NCBI GenBank assembly: GCA_947177025.1
Contig: CAMWSQ010000005.1
Location: forward strand, 1 to 33,217
Source: an uncultured Mollicutes bacterium
Lineage (GTDB): Bacteria; Bacillota_I; Bacilli_A; Acholeplasmatales; Anaeroplasmataceae
DNA: 33,217 nt
Reading direction: 5' to 3'
Part shown: positions 15,980-25,050 of the stretch, piece by piece
Position numbering within the stretch: the first letter of the stretch is position 1
Layout of the letters: every line of letters starts with the position of its first letter
Program-made: the position numbers and the translations under genes
The notes under the pieces: model-generated
What the model was told of the DNA's origin: nothing
The model's input: only the letters and a program-made list of their open reading frames with translations
Databases searched by the model: none

Positions 15980-16008
15980 TTGATACGAGAGGGAATTTAA
16001 GATATAAT
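15980..16008 (+). promoter_or_regulatory. Promoter of the GLUG lipoprotein gene
   Basis: -35 TTGATA (15980-15985) and -10 TATAAT (16003-16008) are 17 bp apart. The leader to the ATG at 16056 is about 40 bases and contains AAAGGA. Confidence 0.8.
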
Positions 16009-16055
16009 ATTTAAGAAGTGTAAATAATTTTTACTATGTAAAGGATTTGAGTATT

Positions 16056-17657
16056 ATGAAACGTTTAATTGCACTATGTTCATCTTTATGTTTAGGACTT
16101 GTGATATTATTAACCAGCTGTGGGAGTAAAAATAGCTTGCCTAATATATCTGGATCTCTTAAGGTTGAAACTTTTAAAACGGTAATTGCTGTTACTGCAG
16201 ATTTTGTTGATAGTGAGAATCATGATTTGTACAACACAAATGTGAAATCTTATGTTTCAATCCACAGTACAGGAGAAGAGGTAAAGGAATTATCTAGAAA
16301 AGATGTTGCTATCACTACCCCTTCAACTCCTGAAACAAATTTAACTAGTTCAAAATTAGAATTTAATAATTTAACTGCTGATACAAAGTATTCTTTAAAG
16401 TTAGTCATTTCAGCAAATGGTTCTCAAAGAACTCTTGCAACAAAGGAAGTTACTACTTTAAATAATGGAGAATCAGAGGATGATCCAATTTTGATTGATA
16501 ATTTAGATAAGCTATTAGGAATGAATAAGACAAAGGATGCTTACTATAAGCTTACAGCAGATATTGATTGTGGTGGCACTCTTTCCTCTATTTTCAATTC
16601 AAGTAATATTTTCACAGGACATCTTGATGGAGATAATCATAAGATTTATAACTTTAAAATTGATAGCAATCAGTATGCTGGTTTATTTGGATATATGACT
16701 GGTGCTACTGTGAAAAATTTGATTTTAGATGAAGTTAGTTATGATGCAACTCGTTCTAATACATATTTAGGTGCGTTGGTTGGATATGCAAAGAATTGTG
16801 TTATTGAGAATGTTAAAATTCACAATTTAAAGCTTTCCCATTCAGGACAAACTACAACCTTTGGTTATGTTGGTGGATTTGTTGGAGTTGCTGAAAATTC
16901 AGAGATTTCAAATTGTACGATAGAGAATTTAGAAATTATCAATCCATACGCAAGATTAAAAATGTATGTTGGTGGATTTGTTGGAGAAAACAAGAATTCC
17001 AAGATAACAAATTGTAATGTTACAGGGTCTATCACATCTACAATTTCATATACTTCCAATAGCGATGGTTGTCTATATGTTGGTGGTTTCGTTGGTGTGA
17101 ATGATTCCAATGCGGGTATTCATTCCTGCTATGCTAAAGTAGACATTACAGTAAAAGAACCAGAATCTACAGTTACAGCAGAGGGTAAAAAAACATTCCA
17201 TCTTTATGTTGGTGGATTTAATGGTGGAAATAGAAAGGATGCGTCTAGATTAGAAAATTGTGCTAGCGTAGGAGACATCAATGTTTCAGCTGTTTATGCA
17301 GCTTATGCTTACGTTGGTGGTTTTGCTGGAATTATAGATAATCTAAATGTAGCAATTTATAAATATTGTGTTTATATTCCAAAGGACAAAGGCGTGAGTG
17401 CAAAATTTGCACCTACTCCAACTAGTGAAGAGGGCTCAACTTCTGAAGAAGAAAAGAAAGTAACGCAAGAAGCTTATATTTCTCTTGCTATTGGTAAAAT
17501 TGGTACTAAGTCTTCAAATCAAATTCATACAATTGTGTATAGAGATGCTTTGACAATTGAAAATGAGCATGATAAATTGGTTAAGACTCCATACACTGTG
17601 AGTCAAGATTTAACAGGATTTGCTGACGTAATTCGTGGTTTAATTTCTGAAGCATAA
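16056..17657 (+). CDS. Surface lipoprotein with GLUG-type beta-helix repeats
   Basis: A 533-residue secreted lipoprotein. The signal peptide MKRLIALCSSLCLGLVILLT ends in an LTSC lipobox with Cys22 as the lipid-modified residue. A fibronectin-like beta region of about 120 residues follows. Then come GLUG-type repeats built on YVGGFVG followed by a short turn and I.NC.V..L.I, seen in at least six copies between about 16680 and 17350. These fold as a right-handed beta-helix in adhesin-like surface proteins. The C-terminal stretch holds a Thr/Ser/Glu-rich linker and no anchor. ATG at 16056 is preferred over TTG at 16047 because AAGGA lies at a workable distance. It is probably a monocistronic adhesin or glycan-binding protein (inference). 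Confidence 0.85.
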   Translation: MKRLIALCSSLCLGLVILLTSCGSKNSLPNISGSLKVETFKTVIAVTADFVDSENHDLYNTNVKSYVSIHSTGEEVKELSRKDVAITTPSTPETNLTSSKLEFNNLTADTKYSLKLVISANGSQRTLATKEVTTLNNGESEDDPILIDNLDKLLGMNKTKDAYYKLTADIDCGGTLSSIFNSSNIFTGHLDGDNHKIYNFKIDSNQYAGLFGYMTGATVKNLILDEVSYDATRSNTYLGALVGYAKNCVIENVKIHNLKLSHSGQTTTFGYVGGFVGVAENSEISNCTIENLEIINPYARLKMYVGGFVGENKNSKITNCNVTGSITSTISYTSNSDGCLYVGGFVGVNDSNAGIHSCYAKVDITVKEPESTVTAEGKKTFHLYVGGFNGGNRKDASRLENCASVGDINVSAVYAAYAYVGGFAGIIDNLNVAIYKYCVYIPKDKGVSAKFAPTPTSEEGSTSEEEKKVTQEAYISLAIGKIGTKSSNQIHTIVYRDALTIENEHDKLVKTPYTVSQDLTGFADVIRGLISEA

Positions 17658-17659
17658 TT

Positions 17660-17678
17660 GGAGCATGTGCTCCTTTTT
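17660..17678 (+). terminator. Terminator after the GLUG lipoprotein
   Basis: The palindrome GGAGCATGTGCTCC (17660-17673) is followed by TTTTT. The stem is short, so some readthrough into cysS is possible; no separate cysS promoter or T-box leader is visible in the 45 bases that follow. Confidence 0.7.
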
Positions 17679-17702
17679 ATGCTAGTTATAGGAGATGAAA
17701 AA

Positions 17703-19034
17703 ATGGGACTAAAGATATATAATTCTCTTTCTAATCAAATGGAAGAATTTATACCTGTTCAACCTGGAAAAGTAAATATGTATGTCTGTGGTCCTACAGT
17801 ATATAATCACAGTCATATTGGAAATTTCCGTCCTGTCGTATTTTTTGATATGATGTATAAATATCTAAAGTATTTAGGATATGAAGTGAAATATGCTTCC
17901 AATATTACAGATGTGGATGATAAGATTATCAATCAAGCTCTTTCTGAAAATAAAACGGAAAAAGAAATTGCCACATATTATGAAAAATGCTATTTTGAAG
18001 CCGCAGAAAAGCTTGGAAGTAGTAAACCAGATTTTATTCCTCATGCTACAGATTATATTGATGAAATGATTTCCTTCATTCATCAGTTAATTGAAGAAGG
18101 TTATGCATATGAAGTAGATGGAGATGTTTTCTTCCGTGTGAAGAAGATTCAAAATTATGGATGCTTATCCAATCAAGTCAGTGATGATTTAGAAATGGGG
18201 GCTAGAATCTCTGTGAATGAAAAGAAGGAAAATCCACTTGATTTCTCTTTATGGAAAAAAACAGAGGTTGGTATTAAATGGGACTCTCCTTTTGGAGCAG
18301 GTCGTCCAGGATGGCATACAGAATGTGTTGTAATGAACCATAAACTATTTGGTGGACAAATTGATATTCATGGTGGAGGAATGGATTTAAAGTTTCCACA
18401 TCACGAAAATGAAATTGCTCAGAATGAAGCAATGTATCATAATTCTCTTTCAAAATATTGGATGCATGTAGGGAGAGTTGATTTTGAAGGGCAAAAAATG
18501 TCAAAATCCTTACATAATGTAATTTATATTAAAGATTTAGAGAATAATAAAGCTGTAATGGTGGTAAGAATGATGCTTGTCTTTACACCTTACCGCAATA
18601 ATTTCTCATATTCTCAGGAGGTCTTTGAACAATATGAAAAGATCTTTGAAAAATGGCAACGCGCTTACAAGCAAGGATTGTATGAACTACAGGTTGCAAA
18701 AAAACTAGAAAATGAAGTATTGGATTCAGATATTTTGAAACAATTTGAAGAGTATATGAATCAAGATTTTAATGTTCAAAATGTTATGACATTGATTGAA
18801 CAAATGATTAAAGATTTGAATGTTTCTATAAGGATGAAAAATATAGAAGCTACTACTAAAATATGGCATACTCTAAATAAAATATTATCTATCTTAGGGA
18901 TTAACCTATTTGTTCAGCCTATGAAGGATAATGAACTAGAGGTGTATATCAATTGGAGCATCGCAAGACAAAATAAGGATTTTGAAGCAGCAGATACCTA
19001 TCGGCAACAGCTTGCAGATTGGGGAATCCTATAA
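17703..19034 (+). CDS. cysS: Cysteinyl-tRNA synthetase
   Basis: This class I synthetase charges tRNA-Cys in the cytoplasm. It has the HIGH-type motif HIGN (38-41), KMSKS (265-269) and zinc ligands Cys29, Cys208, His233 and Glu237 at the positions known in E. coli CysS. The length of 443 residues is slightly short: the chain ends at LADWGIL and lacks the usual final segment (DT..GT.W). The ATG at 17703 has AGGAG 8 bases upstream; the longer frame has none. Its stop overlaps the mrnC start, as in many Firmicutes where the pair is conserved. Confidence 0.97.
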   Translation: MGLKIYNSLSNQMEEFIPVQPGKVNMYVCGPTVYNHSHIGNFRPVVFFDMMYKYLKYLGYEVKYASNITDVDDKIINQALSENKTEKEIATYYEKCYFEAAEKLGSSKPDFIPHATDYIDEMISFIHQLIEEGYAYEVDGDVFFRVKKIQNYGCLSNQVSDDLEMGARISVNEKKENPLDFSLWKKTEVGIKWDSPFGAGRPGWHTECVVMNHKLFGGQIDIHGGGMDLKFPHHENEIAQNEAMYHNSLSKYWMHVGRVDFEGQKMSKSLHNVIYIKDLENNKAVMVVRMMLVFTPYRNNFSYSQEVFEQYEKIFEKWQRAYKQGLYELQVAKKLENEVLDSDILKQFEEYMNQDFNVQNVMTLIEQMIKDLNVSIRMKNIEATTKIWHTLNKILSILGINLFVQPMKDNELEVYINWSIARQNKDFEAADTYRQQLADWGIL

Positions 19035-19411
19035 TGGATGCAAATCTATACAATGGATTATGTCTTGCTTACATTGGGGATGCAATTTATGAGTTATATG
19101 TAAGAAAGCATATATTAGCATCAGGCATTACCAAGGTAAATGAGTTGCACAAGAAAGTGATTTGTTATACGAATGCTTTAGCACAAGCAAATGCAATTCA
19201 TTATTATTTAGAAAATGAACTCTTAAGTGAAGAGGAACTTTCCATCTTTAAGCGAGGAAGAAATTCTCATGTTCACACCAAAAGAAAGAATGTGGATTTA
19301 TCTAACTACTTAGATGCAACAGGTTTTGAATCACTGATGGGGTATTTATATTTGAATGGAGAAATAAAACGATTAGAGGAACTGATTGATATTTCTTTAA
19401 AATTGATTTAG
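19034..19411 (+). CDS. mrnC: Mini-ribonuclease III (23S rRNA maturation)
   Basis: A 125-residue RNase III catalytic domain without a dsRNA-binding domain. LAYIGDAIYELYVR carries the signature catalytic acidic residues, and the helical region FKRGRNSHVHTKRKN followed by YLDATGFESLMGYLYL is typical. In Bacillus subtilis Mini-III trims 23S rRNA precursor ends. The ATG shares its A with the cysS stop (TAATG), so it is translated by coupling. Confidence 0.95.
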   Translation: MDANLYNGLCLAYIGDAIYELYVRKHILASGITKVNELHKKVICYTNALAQANAIHYYLENELLSEEELSIFKRGRNSHVHTKRKNVDLSNYLDATGFESLMGYLYLNGEIKRLEELIDISLKLI

Positions 19412-19424
19412 GAGGTAATAACCT

Positions 19425-22400
19425 ATGGCAACTTTTGATGATAAAAGCATATTCAGCAGAAGAAAAAATGAAGAAGAGCCAAAAGAAAAAACTGAGGTTA
19501 TAGAAGAAACTGTAGAAGAGCAAGATACAGAAATGTCTGAGGAAATGGTTTCTGAAGAAGAAAATCTTGCATTATCTATAGAAGAAGATGCTTCAGGTGA
19601 AGATAAGGTTATCGGTGAAGAGCTTATTGAAAGTGAAACTGTTCGTAAGCAAAGAGAAAAGAAAGAGAAAAAAGAAAAGAAGCTTGCAGATAAACAATAT
19701 GCTTTGATGGTAAAGAATCATCGTAAAGCAATGAAAAAGAATCCAGAAAATATTAAGAGATATGAAACGGATGTTGAAAAAGGTCTATCTGCTGAAATTG
19801 TTGAAAAGCGTGTCTTAGATAATTTAGTAAATGTAACTAAAAAAGGTTCAACAAAATCTAGAAAAAGAATTGTATTCTCTAATATCTTTACGTTCTTTAA
19901 CATTTTAACACTTTCTATTGCTATTTGGTTAATGACGGTTCAAGCTTGGACAGATTTAGTCTTCTTAGCTATTGTAACAGCAAATACAGTTATTGGAATT
20001 TATCAAGAGATTAAAGCTAAAAATACGATTGATAAATTATCCTTACTTTCTGCTCCTAGTGCAGTAGTTATTCGAGGTGGAATCAAGCAAGAAATTGGAG
20101 TAGGAAACGTCGTTTTAGATGATTTGTTGGTTTTAGAATCTGGAAATCAGATTTGTGCTGATAGTGTTGTTGTAAGTGGAAGTATAGAAGTTAATGAGGC
20201 ACTATTAACAGGTGAAAGTGATACGATTATCAAAAAGCCAGGAGATTTATTATTCTCTGGATCATTTGTGGTATCAGGAAACTGTCGTGCAAGAGTAGAT
20301 AAAGTCGGAAAAGATAATTATATTGAAAAATTATCCGCTCAAGCTAAATTATATCGTAAACCAAATTCAGATTTGTTAAAATCATTGAAGTGGATTATTT
20401 GGGGTATGACTCCAATGATTATTGTATCTGGAATTACATTATTCCTATTACAATGGTTTAACCCTAATATACCTTATATTACAGCTGTAAGAAAAACAGC
20501 AGGTGCTATGATTGGTATGATTCCATCAGGGTTGTGGTTGTTGACATCTATTGCATTATTTGTTGGTGTCATTAAGCTATCTCAAAAGAATGTATTGGTT
20601 CAAGAACTATATTGTATTGAGATGCTTGCCCGTATCAATGTGCTTTGTTTGGATAAAACAGGAACAATTACAGATGGTACAATGAATGTAAAGAATGTTA
20701 TTGATTACAATAGCTTCTTTGGATTGACAACAAGTAATATTGTTTCTGCTATGTTAAATGCTTTGAATGAAAGCAATTTAACAGCTGTAGCCTTACAAAA
20801 GGAATTCGGATTAAATAAAAGATTAAAATTTACAGATACTATTCCTTTTAGTTCTCAAAGAAAATTTAATGCAGTTACCTTTGATAAAATGGGAACCTTT
20901 GCTTTAGGTGCTCCTGATATTGTATTAAAGGATCGATTTGACCAAGTGAAAAAAGAAGTTCAAAGAAATGCAGGAATGGGATATCGTGTCTTGAGCTTAG
21001 TTCACTTTAATGGCTCAATTGAAAATCAAAAATTACCAAATACAGGTGCTGAAATTGTTTCTTTAATTGTCATTGAGGATAATATTCGTCCAGATGCAAT
21101 TAAAACAATTAACTATTTTAAAGAAAGTGGAGTATCTGTACGTGTTATTTCCGGTGATGATCCTCTTACAGTTTCAAAAATTTCAGAACGTGCTGGAATT
21201 GAAAATGCTAGTGAATATATTTCTTTAGATGGATTATCTGATGCAGAGGTTGAACGTGCTGCATTAAAGTATACAGTATTTGGACGTGTTTCACCTTCTC
21301 AAAAGAAGTTATTAGTTACTACACTTAAAAATGATGGTAAAAAGGTAGCGATGACAGGTGATGGTGTTAACGATATTTTAGCTTTAAGAGAAGCAGATTG
21401 TTCCATCGCAATTGCTTCTGGTAGTGAAGCTGCTCGTAATGTAAGTCACTTAGTATTATTGGATTCTAACTTTGACTCTATGCCAAAGGTTGTTTCTGAG
21501 GGTAGAAGAGTAATTAACAATGTTACGAATGTTGCTTCATTATTCTTAACAAAAACAATCTTCTCCTTATTGCTAGCTATTCAGGCGATGATTAATGGTG
21601 GTGCTTACCCTATTTCTACAAACCAATTAATTATGATTGATTTATTTGCAATTGGTATTCCATCCTTCTTCTTAGCATTAGAGTCAAATAATAAAGAGGT
21701 TGATGGAAACTTCCTGGGAAATATCCTCAAAGGAGCCCTGCCGGGAGCATTGACGATTATGATTATTTCTCTGCTAATCTTTGGATTGTCTGGCAGCTTA
21801 GAATTAGATACTATCTCTATTCAAACAATTATTTGTATTGCAGCAACGCATACCTGCTTAATGGTTTTATTTAAGGTATGTAAGCCATTCAATACTTTGC
21901 GTCGAACACTATGTGGATGCTGTTATGGTGCTTTCTTGATTATTACCTTCTTGCTTCCACAATTCCTAGAATTTAGACCAGTGGTAAATTTCTCTCAATA
22001 TTATAGTTCTTCTATAAAAGATGAGGTTATGACTTTTGTTCCAGAAATACGTATCAGTTCGGATTATGATTATGTATTTAATGGCAAAGTTTTATGGGAT
22101 ATTAAGAAAAATCCGGGTGAAACGAACATCAGTATTGCTTGTGTATATTCTGAGACGGATGAAAAATACTATTATACATTTAATGGTACAGAGGTAAAGG
22201 AAGAGGTGGTTATTCCAGAGCTTTCTTTCTCTTCTTCAGGAAAGGCCGTTTTAGGTGGATGTCAGGTATTCTATTATAAAAAGACTGGTCAAGCAGGAGA
22301 TTCTTTAGACAAGGTATATATTCAATATGAAGAGGGCTTTGAGAAAAAGTTTAGATTAGATGATCATGCCCGTCTTGTTTACATAGAAGATAGTCTAGAA

Positions 22401-23276
22401 TATCCTGTTTATAGAACGCTTACTGAAACAGACGTTTACTATGGCTTTTATAACAAATATGGTGGAAATCGTACACAAGAGGTTCAGGTTTGTATTATGC
22501 CTACGATTAGGATTCGAAATGACCAATTGACTGTTATTCCAAGAAAATCTAATATTAATACAGCTGAAGAGGGAACAAAAACCTATAGAACAAATCTTTC
22601 TTCACGTGATAATATTGATTTATTAATTGATACAACTACTTTAGAATTATTAGTAAATGGCAAAAAATTAGCGCCTACCTTAGAGGATGGAACAGTTTCT
22701 ACAAATACATATAAGGTTGAAATGCCTACTCTATCCTTTGATAGTAATGGTTATGTTATTGTAAATGGTATAGAAACCAATGTTTCTATGTCTGATTTTG
22801 GATATCCAAGTGCAGATTCACTTCTTGATGAATCTGATTTGAATGTTCGGATTATTCCATATGAGGCTTCTTATTACTTGTCTACAAGCCCATCTTCTTT
22901 AAACTTAAATGGTAAAAATACGAATGTTCGTTTATCTAATTCTAGTATTTGTCCAGATGTTACAACTACGGAGAGTGGATATTACGTATTAGATGGCTAT
23001 TATACAGATTTTAAACAAGTATCCAATACGCCAACGCCAAAAGTAGATAGTGATTATAATTTAGTTTTAGGCGGAGTTGTTACAGATTATCGTATTTCTC
23101 CAAATACAATCTCAACAACAACGGGTGGTTTAGTAAAGGAATTGACAGTTTATGCGAAGATATTCTTGTTGATGTTGTGTTTACTTTCTATTCCATTGAT
23201 GAGATTGTTACAAGCAATTGTTCCATGGATTAAACACCAAGTTGCATTTATTCAAAAGCTATTATCTAAATTCTAA
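19425..23276 (+). CDS. P-type cation ATPase with a large extracytoplasmic insertion
   Basis: A 1283-residue membrane pump, far longer than usual (about 780-900). Residues 1-145 are a charged cytoplasmic extension. Core motifs are TGES (262-265), the phosphorylated Asp410 in DKTGT, and MTGDGVND (643-650). Membrane segments lie near 152-193 (two), 323-342, 360-382, 704-751 (two), 768-789, 798-817, 832-848 and 1243-1262. The M4 site reads IPSGLWLL where calcium-type pumps have PEGL, so ion choice is uncertain; overall it is closest to the CtpE-like group. Residues about 850-1240, between the last two helices, form a beta-rich extracytoplasmic domain with repeated units such as PTLSFDSNGYVIVNGIETNV. 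A strong AGGAGG precedes the ATG. Confidence 0.9.
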   Translation: MATFDDKSIFSRRKNEEEPKEKTEVIEETVEEQDTEMSEEMVSEEENLALSIEEDASGEDKVIGEELIESETVRKQREKKEKKEKKLADKQYALMVKNHRKAMKKNPENIKRYETDVEKGLSAEIVEKRVLDNLVNVTKKGSTKSRKRIVFSNIFTFFNILTLSIAIWLMTVQAWTDLVFLAIVTANTVIGIYQEIKAKNTIDKLSLLSAPSAVVIRGGIKQEIGVGNVVLDDLLVLESGNQICADSVVVSGSIEVNEALLTGESDTIIKKPGDLLFSGSFVVSGNCRARVDKVGKDNYIEKLSAQAKLYRKPNSDLLKSLKWIIWGMTPMIIVSGITLFLLQWFNPNIPYITAVRKTAGAMIGMIPSGLWLLTSIALFVGVIKLSQKNVLVQELYCIEMLARINVLCLDKTGTITDGTMNVKNVIDYNSFFGLTTSNIVSAMLNALNESNLTAVALQKEFGLNKRLKFTDTIPFSSQRKFNAVTFDKMGTFALGAPDIVLKDRFDQVKKEVQRNAGMGYRVLSLVHFNGSIENQKLPNTGAEIVSLIVIEDNIRPDAIKTINYFKESGVSVRVISGDDPLTVSKISERAGIENASEYISLDGLSDAEVERAALKYTVFGRVSPSQKKLLVTTLKNDGKKVAMTGDGVNDILALREADCSIAIASGSEAARNVSHLVLLDSNFDSMPKVVSEGRRVINNVTNVASLFLTKTIFSLLLAIQAMINGGAYPISTNQLIMIDLFAIGIPSFFLALESNNKEVDGNFLGNILKGALPGALTIMIISLLIFGLSGSLELDTISIQTIICIAATHTCLMVLFKVCKPFNTLRRTLCGCCYGAFLIITFLLPQFLEFRPVVNFSQYYSSSIKDEVMTFVPEIRISSDYDYVFNGKVLWDIKKNPGETNISIACVYSETDEKYYYTFNGTEVKEEVVIPELSFSSSGKAVLGGCQVFYYKKTGQAGDSLDKVYIQYEEGFEKKFRLDDHARLVYIEDSLEYPVYRTLTETDVYYGFYNKYGGNRTQEVQVCIMPTIRIRNDQLTVIPRKSNINTAEEGTKTYRTNLSSRDNIDLLIDTTTLELLVNGKKLAPTLEDGTVSTNTYKVEMPTLSFDSNGYVIVNGIETNVSMSDFGYPSADSLLDESDLNVRIIPYEASYYLSTSPSSLNLNGKNTNVRLSNSSICPDVTTTESGYYVLDGYYTDFKQVSNTPTPKVDSDYNLVLGGVVTDYRISPNTISTTTGGLVKELTVYAKIFLLMLCLLSIPLMRLLQAIVPWIKHQVAFIQKLLSKF

Positions 23277-23285
23277 TGAATAATC

Positions 23286-23477
23286 TTGTCGAAACTTGTA
23301 CATATTATTATTGGTGATATGATGCAAGACGACTTTGACAATTTTAAAAAAGAAGTTAAGCCAAGTTATTTTCTTCAACGTTGTGTTAAGGTAGAAGAAT
23401 TCTATGATTATGAATTTGGTACAGAGTTCTATGTTCTAGCACCTGTTGATGTAAATGACTTATATAATCAAAATTAA
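23286..23477 (+). CDS. Small hypothetical protein
   Basis: A 63-residue reading frame beginning at TTG 23286, or at ATG 23319 if the shorter form is used. It contains FDNFKKEVKPSYFLQRCVKVEEF and FGTEFYVLAPVDVNDLY, which looks protein-like rather than random. No clear Shine-Dalgarno site supports either start. It lies 9 bases after the P-type ATPase and is followed by a terminator, so it would be the last gene of that operon. No family recognised. Confidence 0.4.
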   Translation: MSKLVHIIIGDMMQDDFDNFKKEVKPSYFLQRCVKVEEFYDYEFGTEFYVLAPVDVNDLYNQN

Positions 23478-23485
23478 AGGAATAT

Positions 23486-23520
23486 CCTCTATGCATTATT
23501 TTGCATAGAGGTATTTTATT
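23486..23520 (+). terminator. Terminator of the cysS-mrnC-ATPase operon
   Basis: A perfect 10-bp stem CCTCTATGCA / TGCATAGAGG (23486-23495 with 23502-23511) is followed by a T-rich tail. Confidence 0.85.
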
Positions 23521-23533
23521 TTGTCTGTTTTTT

Positions 23534-23542
23534 TGGTATAAT
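23534..23542 (+). promoter_or_regulatory. Extended -10 promoter of rlmB
   Basis: TGGTATAAT (TGnTATAAT) ends at 23542 right after the terminator. No good -35 is present, as expected for an extended -10 promoter. Confidence 0.5.
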
Positions 23543-23569
23543 ACATCCATAAAGTGTAATGGTGATTGT

Positions 23570-24274
23570 ATGATAAAAATATTTGGAAAGAATTGCATAC
23601 GAGAGGCAATTCGGGCAAATCATGGTTTGAAAAAGGTCTTTTTAACAGAAGAGGCTGCTAAAAAGGATTCCCCCTTTTTAGAATTGCTAAAAGATAAAAA
23701 AATACCTTATTCAATAGAATCTAAAAAAGGAATGGATTCTTTATTTGGCAATGGGCATCAAGGCTATGGTGCATATCATGAGGATTATAAAATTTATGAT
23801 GAATCTATTTTAGAGAGCATTACAGCGTCTCCAAAAAGAATTTTAATTTTAGATGGTATAATGGATCCACATAATTTAGGAGCAATTCTAAGGAGTGTGG
23901 ATGCTTTTGGATATGATGCAGTAATCTTACCGAAAAATAGAAGCTGTTCTATTACAGAAACCGTGGCTCATATATCTACGGGTGCGATTGAACATGTAAA
24001 AATTGCATATGTGAATAGTTTATCTGTTTTTATTGAACGATTAAAAAAGGCAGGGTATTGGATTTGTGGAACAGATGCAAAAGGAACGACAGCTGTTTCA
24101 GATGTAGATGCAAGTTTAGATTTGGCTGTAATTATTGGCTCTGAAGGATTTGGAATGAGTAGAACTCTTTTAAAACAGGTAGATTATCTACTATCTATTC
24201 CTATGGTTGGGCATGTAAATAGCTTAAATGCTTCAGTGAGCGCAGGAATTGTTTTATTTGCTTTAAGAAAATAA
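23570..24274 (+). CDS. rlmB: 23S rRNA 2'-O-methyltransferase of the SpoU/TrmH family (RlmB-like)
   Basis: A 234-residue SPOUT methyltransferase that would methylate a ribose 2'-OH in 23S rRNA using S-adenosylmethionine. The three knotted-fold motifs are clear: DPHNLGAILRS (about 99-109), IIGSEGFGM (188-196) and IPMVGHVNSLNASVSAGIVL (210-229). A short N-terminal substrate-binding domain (MIKIFGKNCIREAI) is present. The start at 23570 gives the family's standard N-terminus, with a weak GGTGAT upstream. The position after mrnC and before a sigma factor matches the Bacillus rlmB locus. Confidence 0.93.
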   Translation: MIKIFGKNCIREAIRANHGLKKVFLTEEAAKKDSPFLELLKDKKIPYSIESKKGMDSLFGNGHQGYGAYHEDYKIYDESILESITASPKRILILDGIMDPHNLGAILRSVDAFGYDAVILPKNRSCSITETVAHISTGAIEHVKIAYVNSLSVFIERLKKAGYWICGTDAKGTTAVSDVDASLDLAVIIGSEGFGMSRTLLKQVDYLLSIPMVGHVNSLNASVSAGIVLFALRK

Positions 24275-24283
24275 AAATGGAGA

Positions 24284-24829
24284 ATGTATATACCAGCAAA
24301 TGATAACGAATTACTTTATCTTATAAGAGATGGAAATGGTGTGGCATATCGTATATTATTTAATAAATATGAGTATTTAATTGCGAAGCTTTATAAAGAG
24401 AATAATAAAATTAAGCATTTTGTTTATTTAGATTATAAGCAAGAATGTTTAATGTGCTTAGAGAATGCAATTCAAAGCTTTCAAGAAAATCATAATTCAA
24501 CCTTTTATTCTTACTTTTTGTTATTGGTAAGAAGAAGGACTTCAAATCTTTTAAGAACTACACATTTACAGTTTAAGGAGCATGAGCTTGCTTACAACGA
24601 AAGCTATGAGCAGAGTAGAAGGTATACACCTTATTTGATTTCAACTATTTTGAAACAATTAAATTTAGTAGAAGAATATGAATATGATTTGTTTTATGAA
24701 TGTTTATTGAATCAAAAAACAATTATGTATGTTGCTCAAAAACATCATATGGATTATCAACATATTTATATAAAATATAAAAAAATGAAAGAGAGAGTTC
24801 AAAAGCTCTTGACTAATGCTTCGGTTTGA
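24284..24829 (+). CDS. Divergent sigma-70-family factor in the SigH position
   Basis: A 181-residue protein. The N-terminus (ELLYLIRDGNGVAYRILFNKYEYLIAKLY) has the region-2 pattern of sigma-70 factors, with a core-binding helix following. The C-terminal helices (QKTIMYVAQKHHMDYQHIYIKYKKMKERVQ) fit a region-4 helix-turn-helix. It sits between rlmB and rpmG, exactly where Bacillus sigH lies, while yacP (rae1) is missing. Similarity to SigH by eye is limited, so I give no gene symbol. The ATG at 24284 is only one base from GGAG, so the exact start is doubtful; an alternative non-ATG start a few codons in is possible. Confidence 0.75.
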   Translation: MYIPANDNELLYLIRDGNGVAYRILFNKYEYLIAKLYKENNKIKHFVYLDYKQECLMCLENAIQSFQENHNSTFYSYFLLLVRRRTSNLLRTTHLQFKEHELAYNESYEQSRRYTPYLISTILKQLNLVEEYEYDLFYECLLNQKTIMYVAQKHHMDYQHIYIKYKKMKERVQKLLTNASV

Positions 24830-24837
24830 TGTACAAT
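24809..24837 (+). promoter_or_regulatory. Promoter of rpmG-secE-nusG
   Basis: -35 TTGACT (24809-24814) and -10 TACAAT (24832-24837) are 17 bp apart and overlap the end of the sigma gene. A small CCTT/AAGG hairpin with seven Ts (24847-24863) lies in the leader and may attenuate. Confidence 0.7.
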
Positions 24838-24888
24838 ACTATCAAGCCTTAAAAGGTTTTTTTATTTTGATGTTTGGAGGAATAAGCG

Positions 24889-25038
24889 TTGCGTACAAAG
24901 GTCATACTCGTTTGTGAGGAATGTTTAGGTAGAAACTATACGACAACCAAAAATCCTCAAAAAACAACAGAAAGAATAGAAGTCAAAAAGTATTGTAAAA
25001 CATGTAACAAATATACAATTCATAAAGAGACAAAATAA
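24889..25038 (+). CDS. rpmG: 50S ribosomal protein L33
   Basis: A 49-residue protein starting with TTG at 24889, with GGAGG 8 bases upstream. The sequence begins [20 protein letters not shown] and ends [16 protein letters not shown]. The two CxxC pairs (CEEC, CKTC) form the zinc ribbon of the zinc-binding L33 form. It is followed 12 bases later by secE, the conserved rpmG-secE-nusG order. Confidence 0.95.
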   Translation: MRTKVILVCEECLGRNYTTTKNPQKTTERIEVKKYCKTCNKYTIHKETK

Positions 25039-25050
25039 GGAGAAAGAAAC

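Larger units (their letters stand above)
15762..16055. other. Divergent intergenic region
   Basis: 294 bases between the activase and lipoprotein genes. They contain one promoter for each direction and a loose inverted repeat AAAACTAT / ATAGTTTT (15893-15900 and 15921-15928). I see no ORF, riboswitch or RNA gene here. Confidence 0.6.

Noticed and set aside
17658-17702. T-box or other riboswitch before cysS
   Set aside because: Only about 45 bases separate the lipoprotein stop and the cysS start, holding a terminator and a Shine-Dalgarno site, too short for a T-box.
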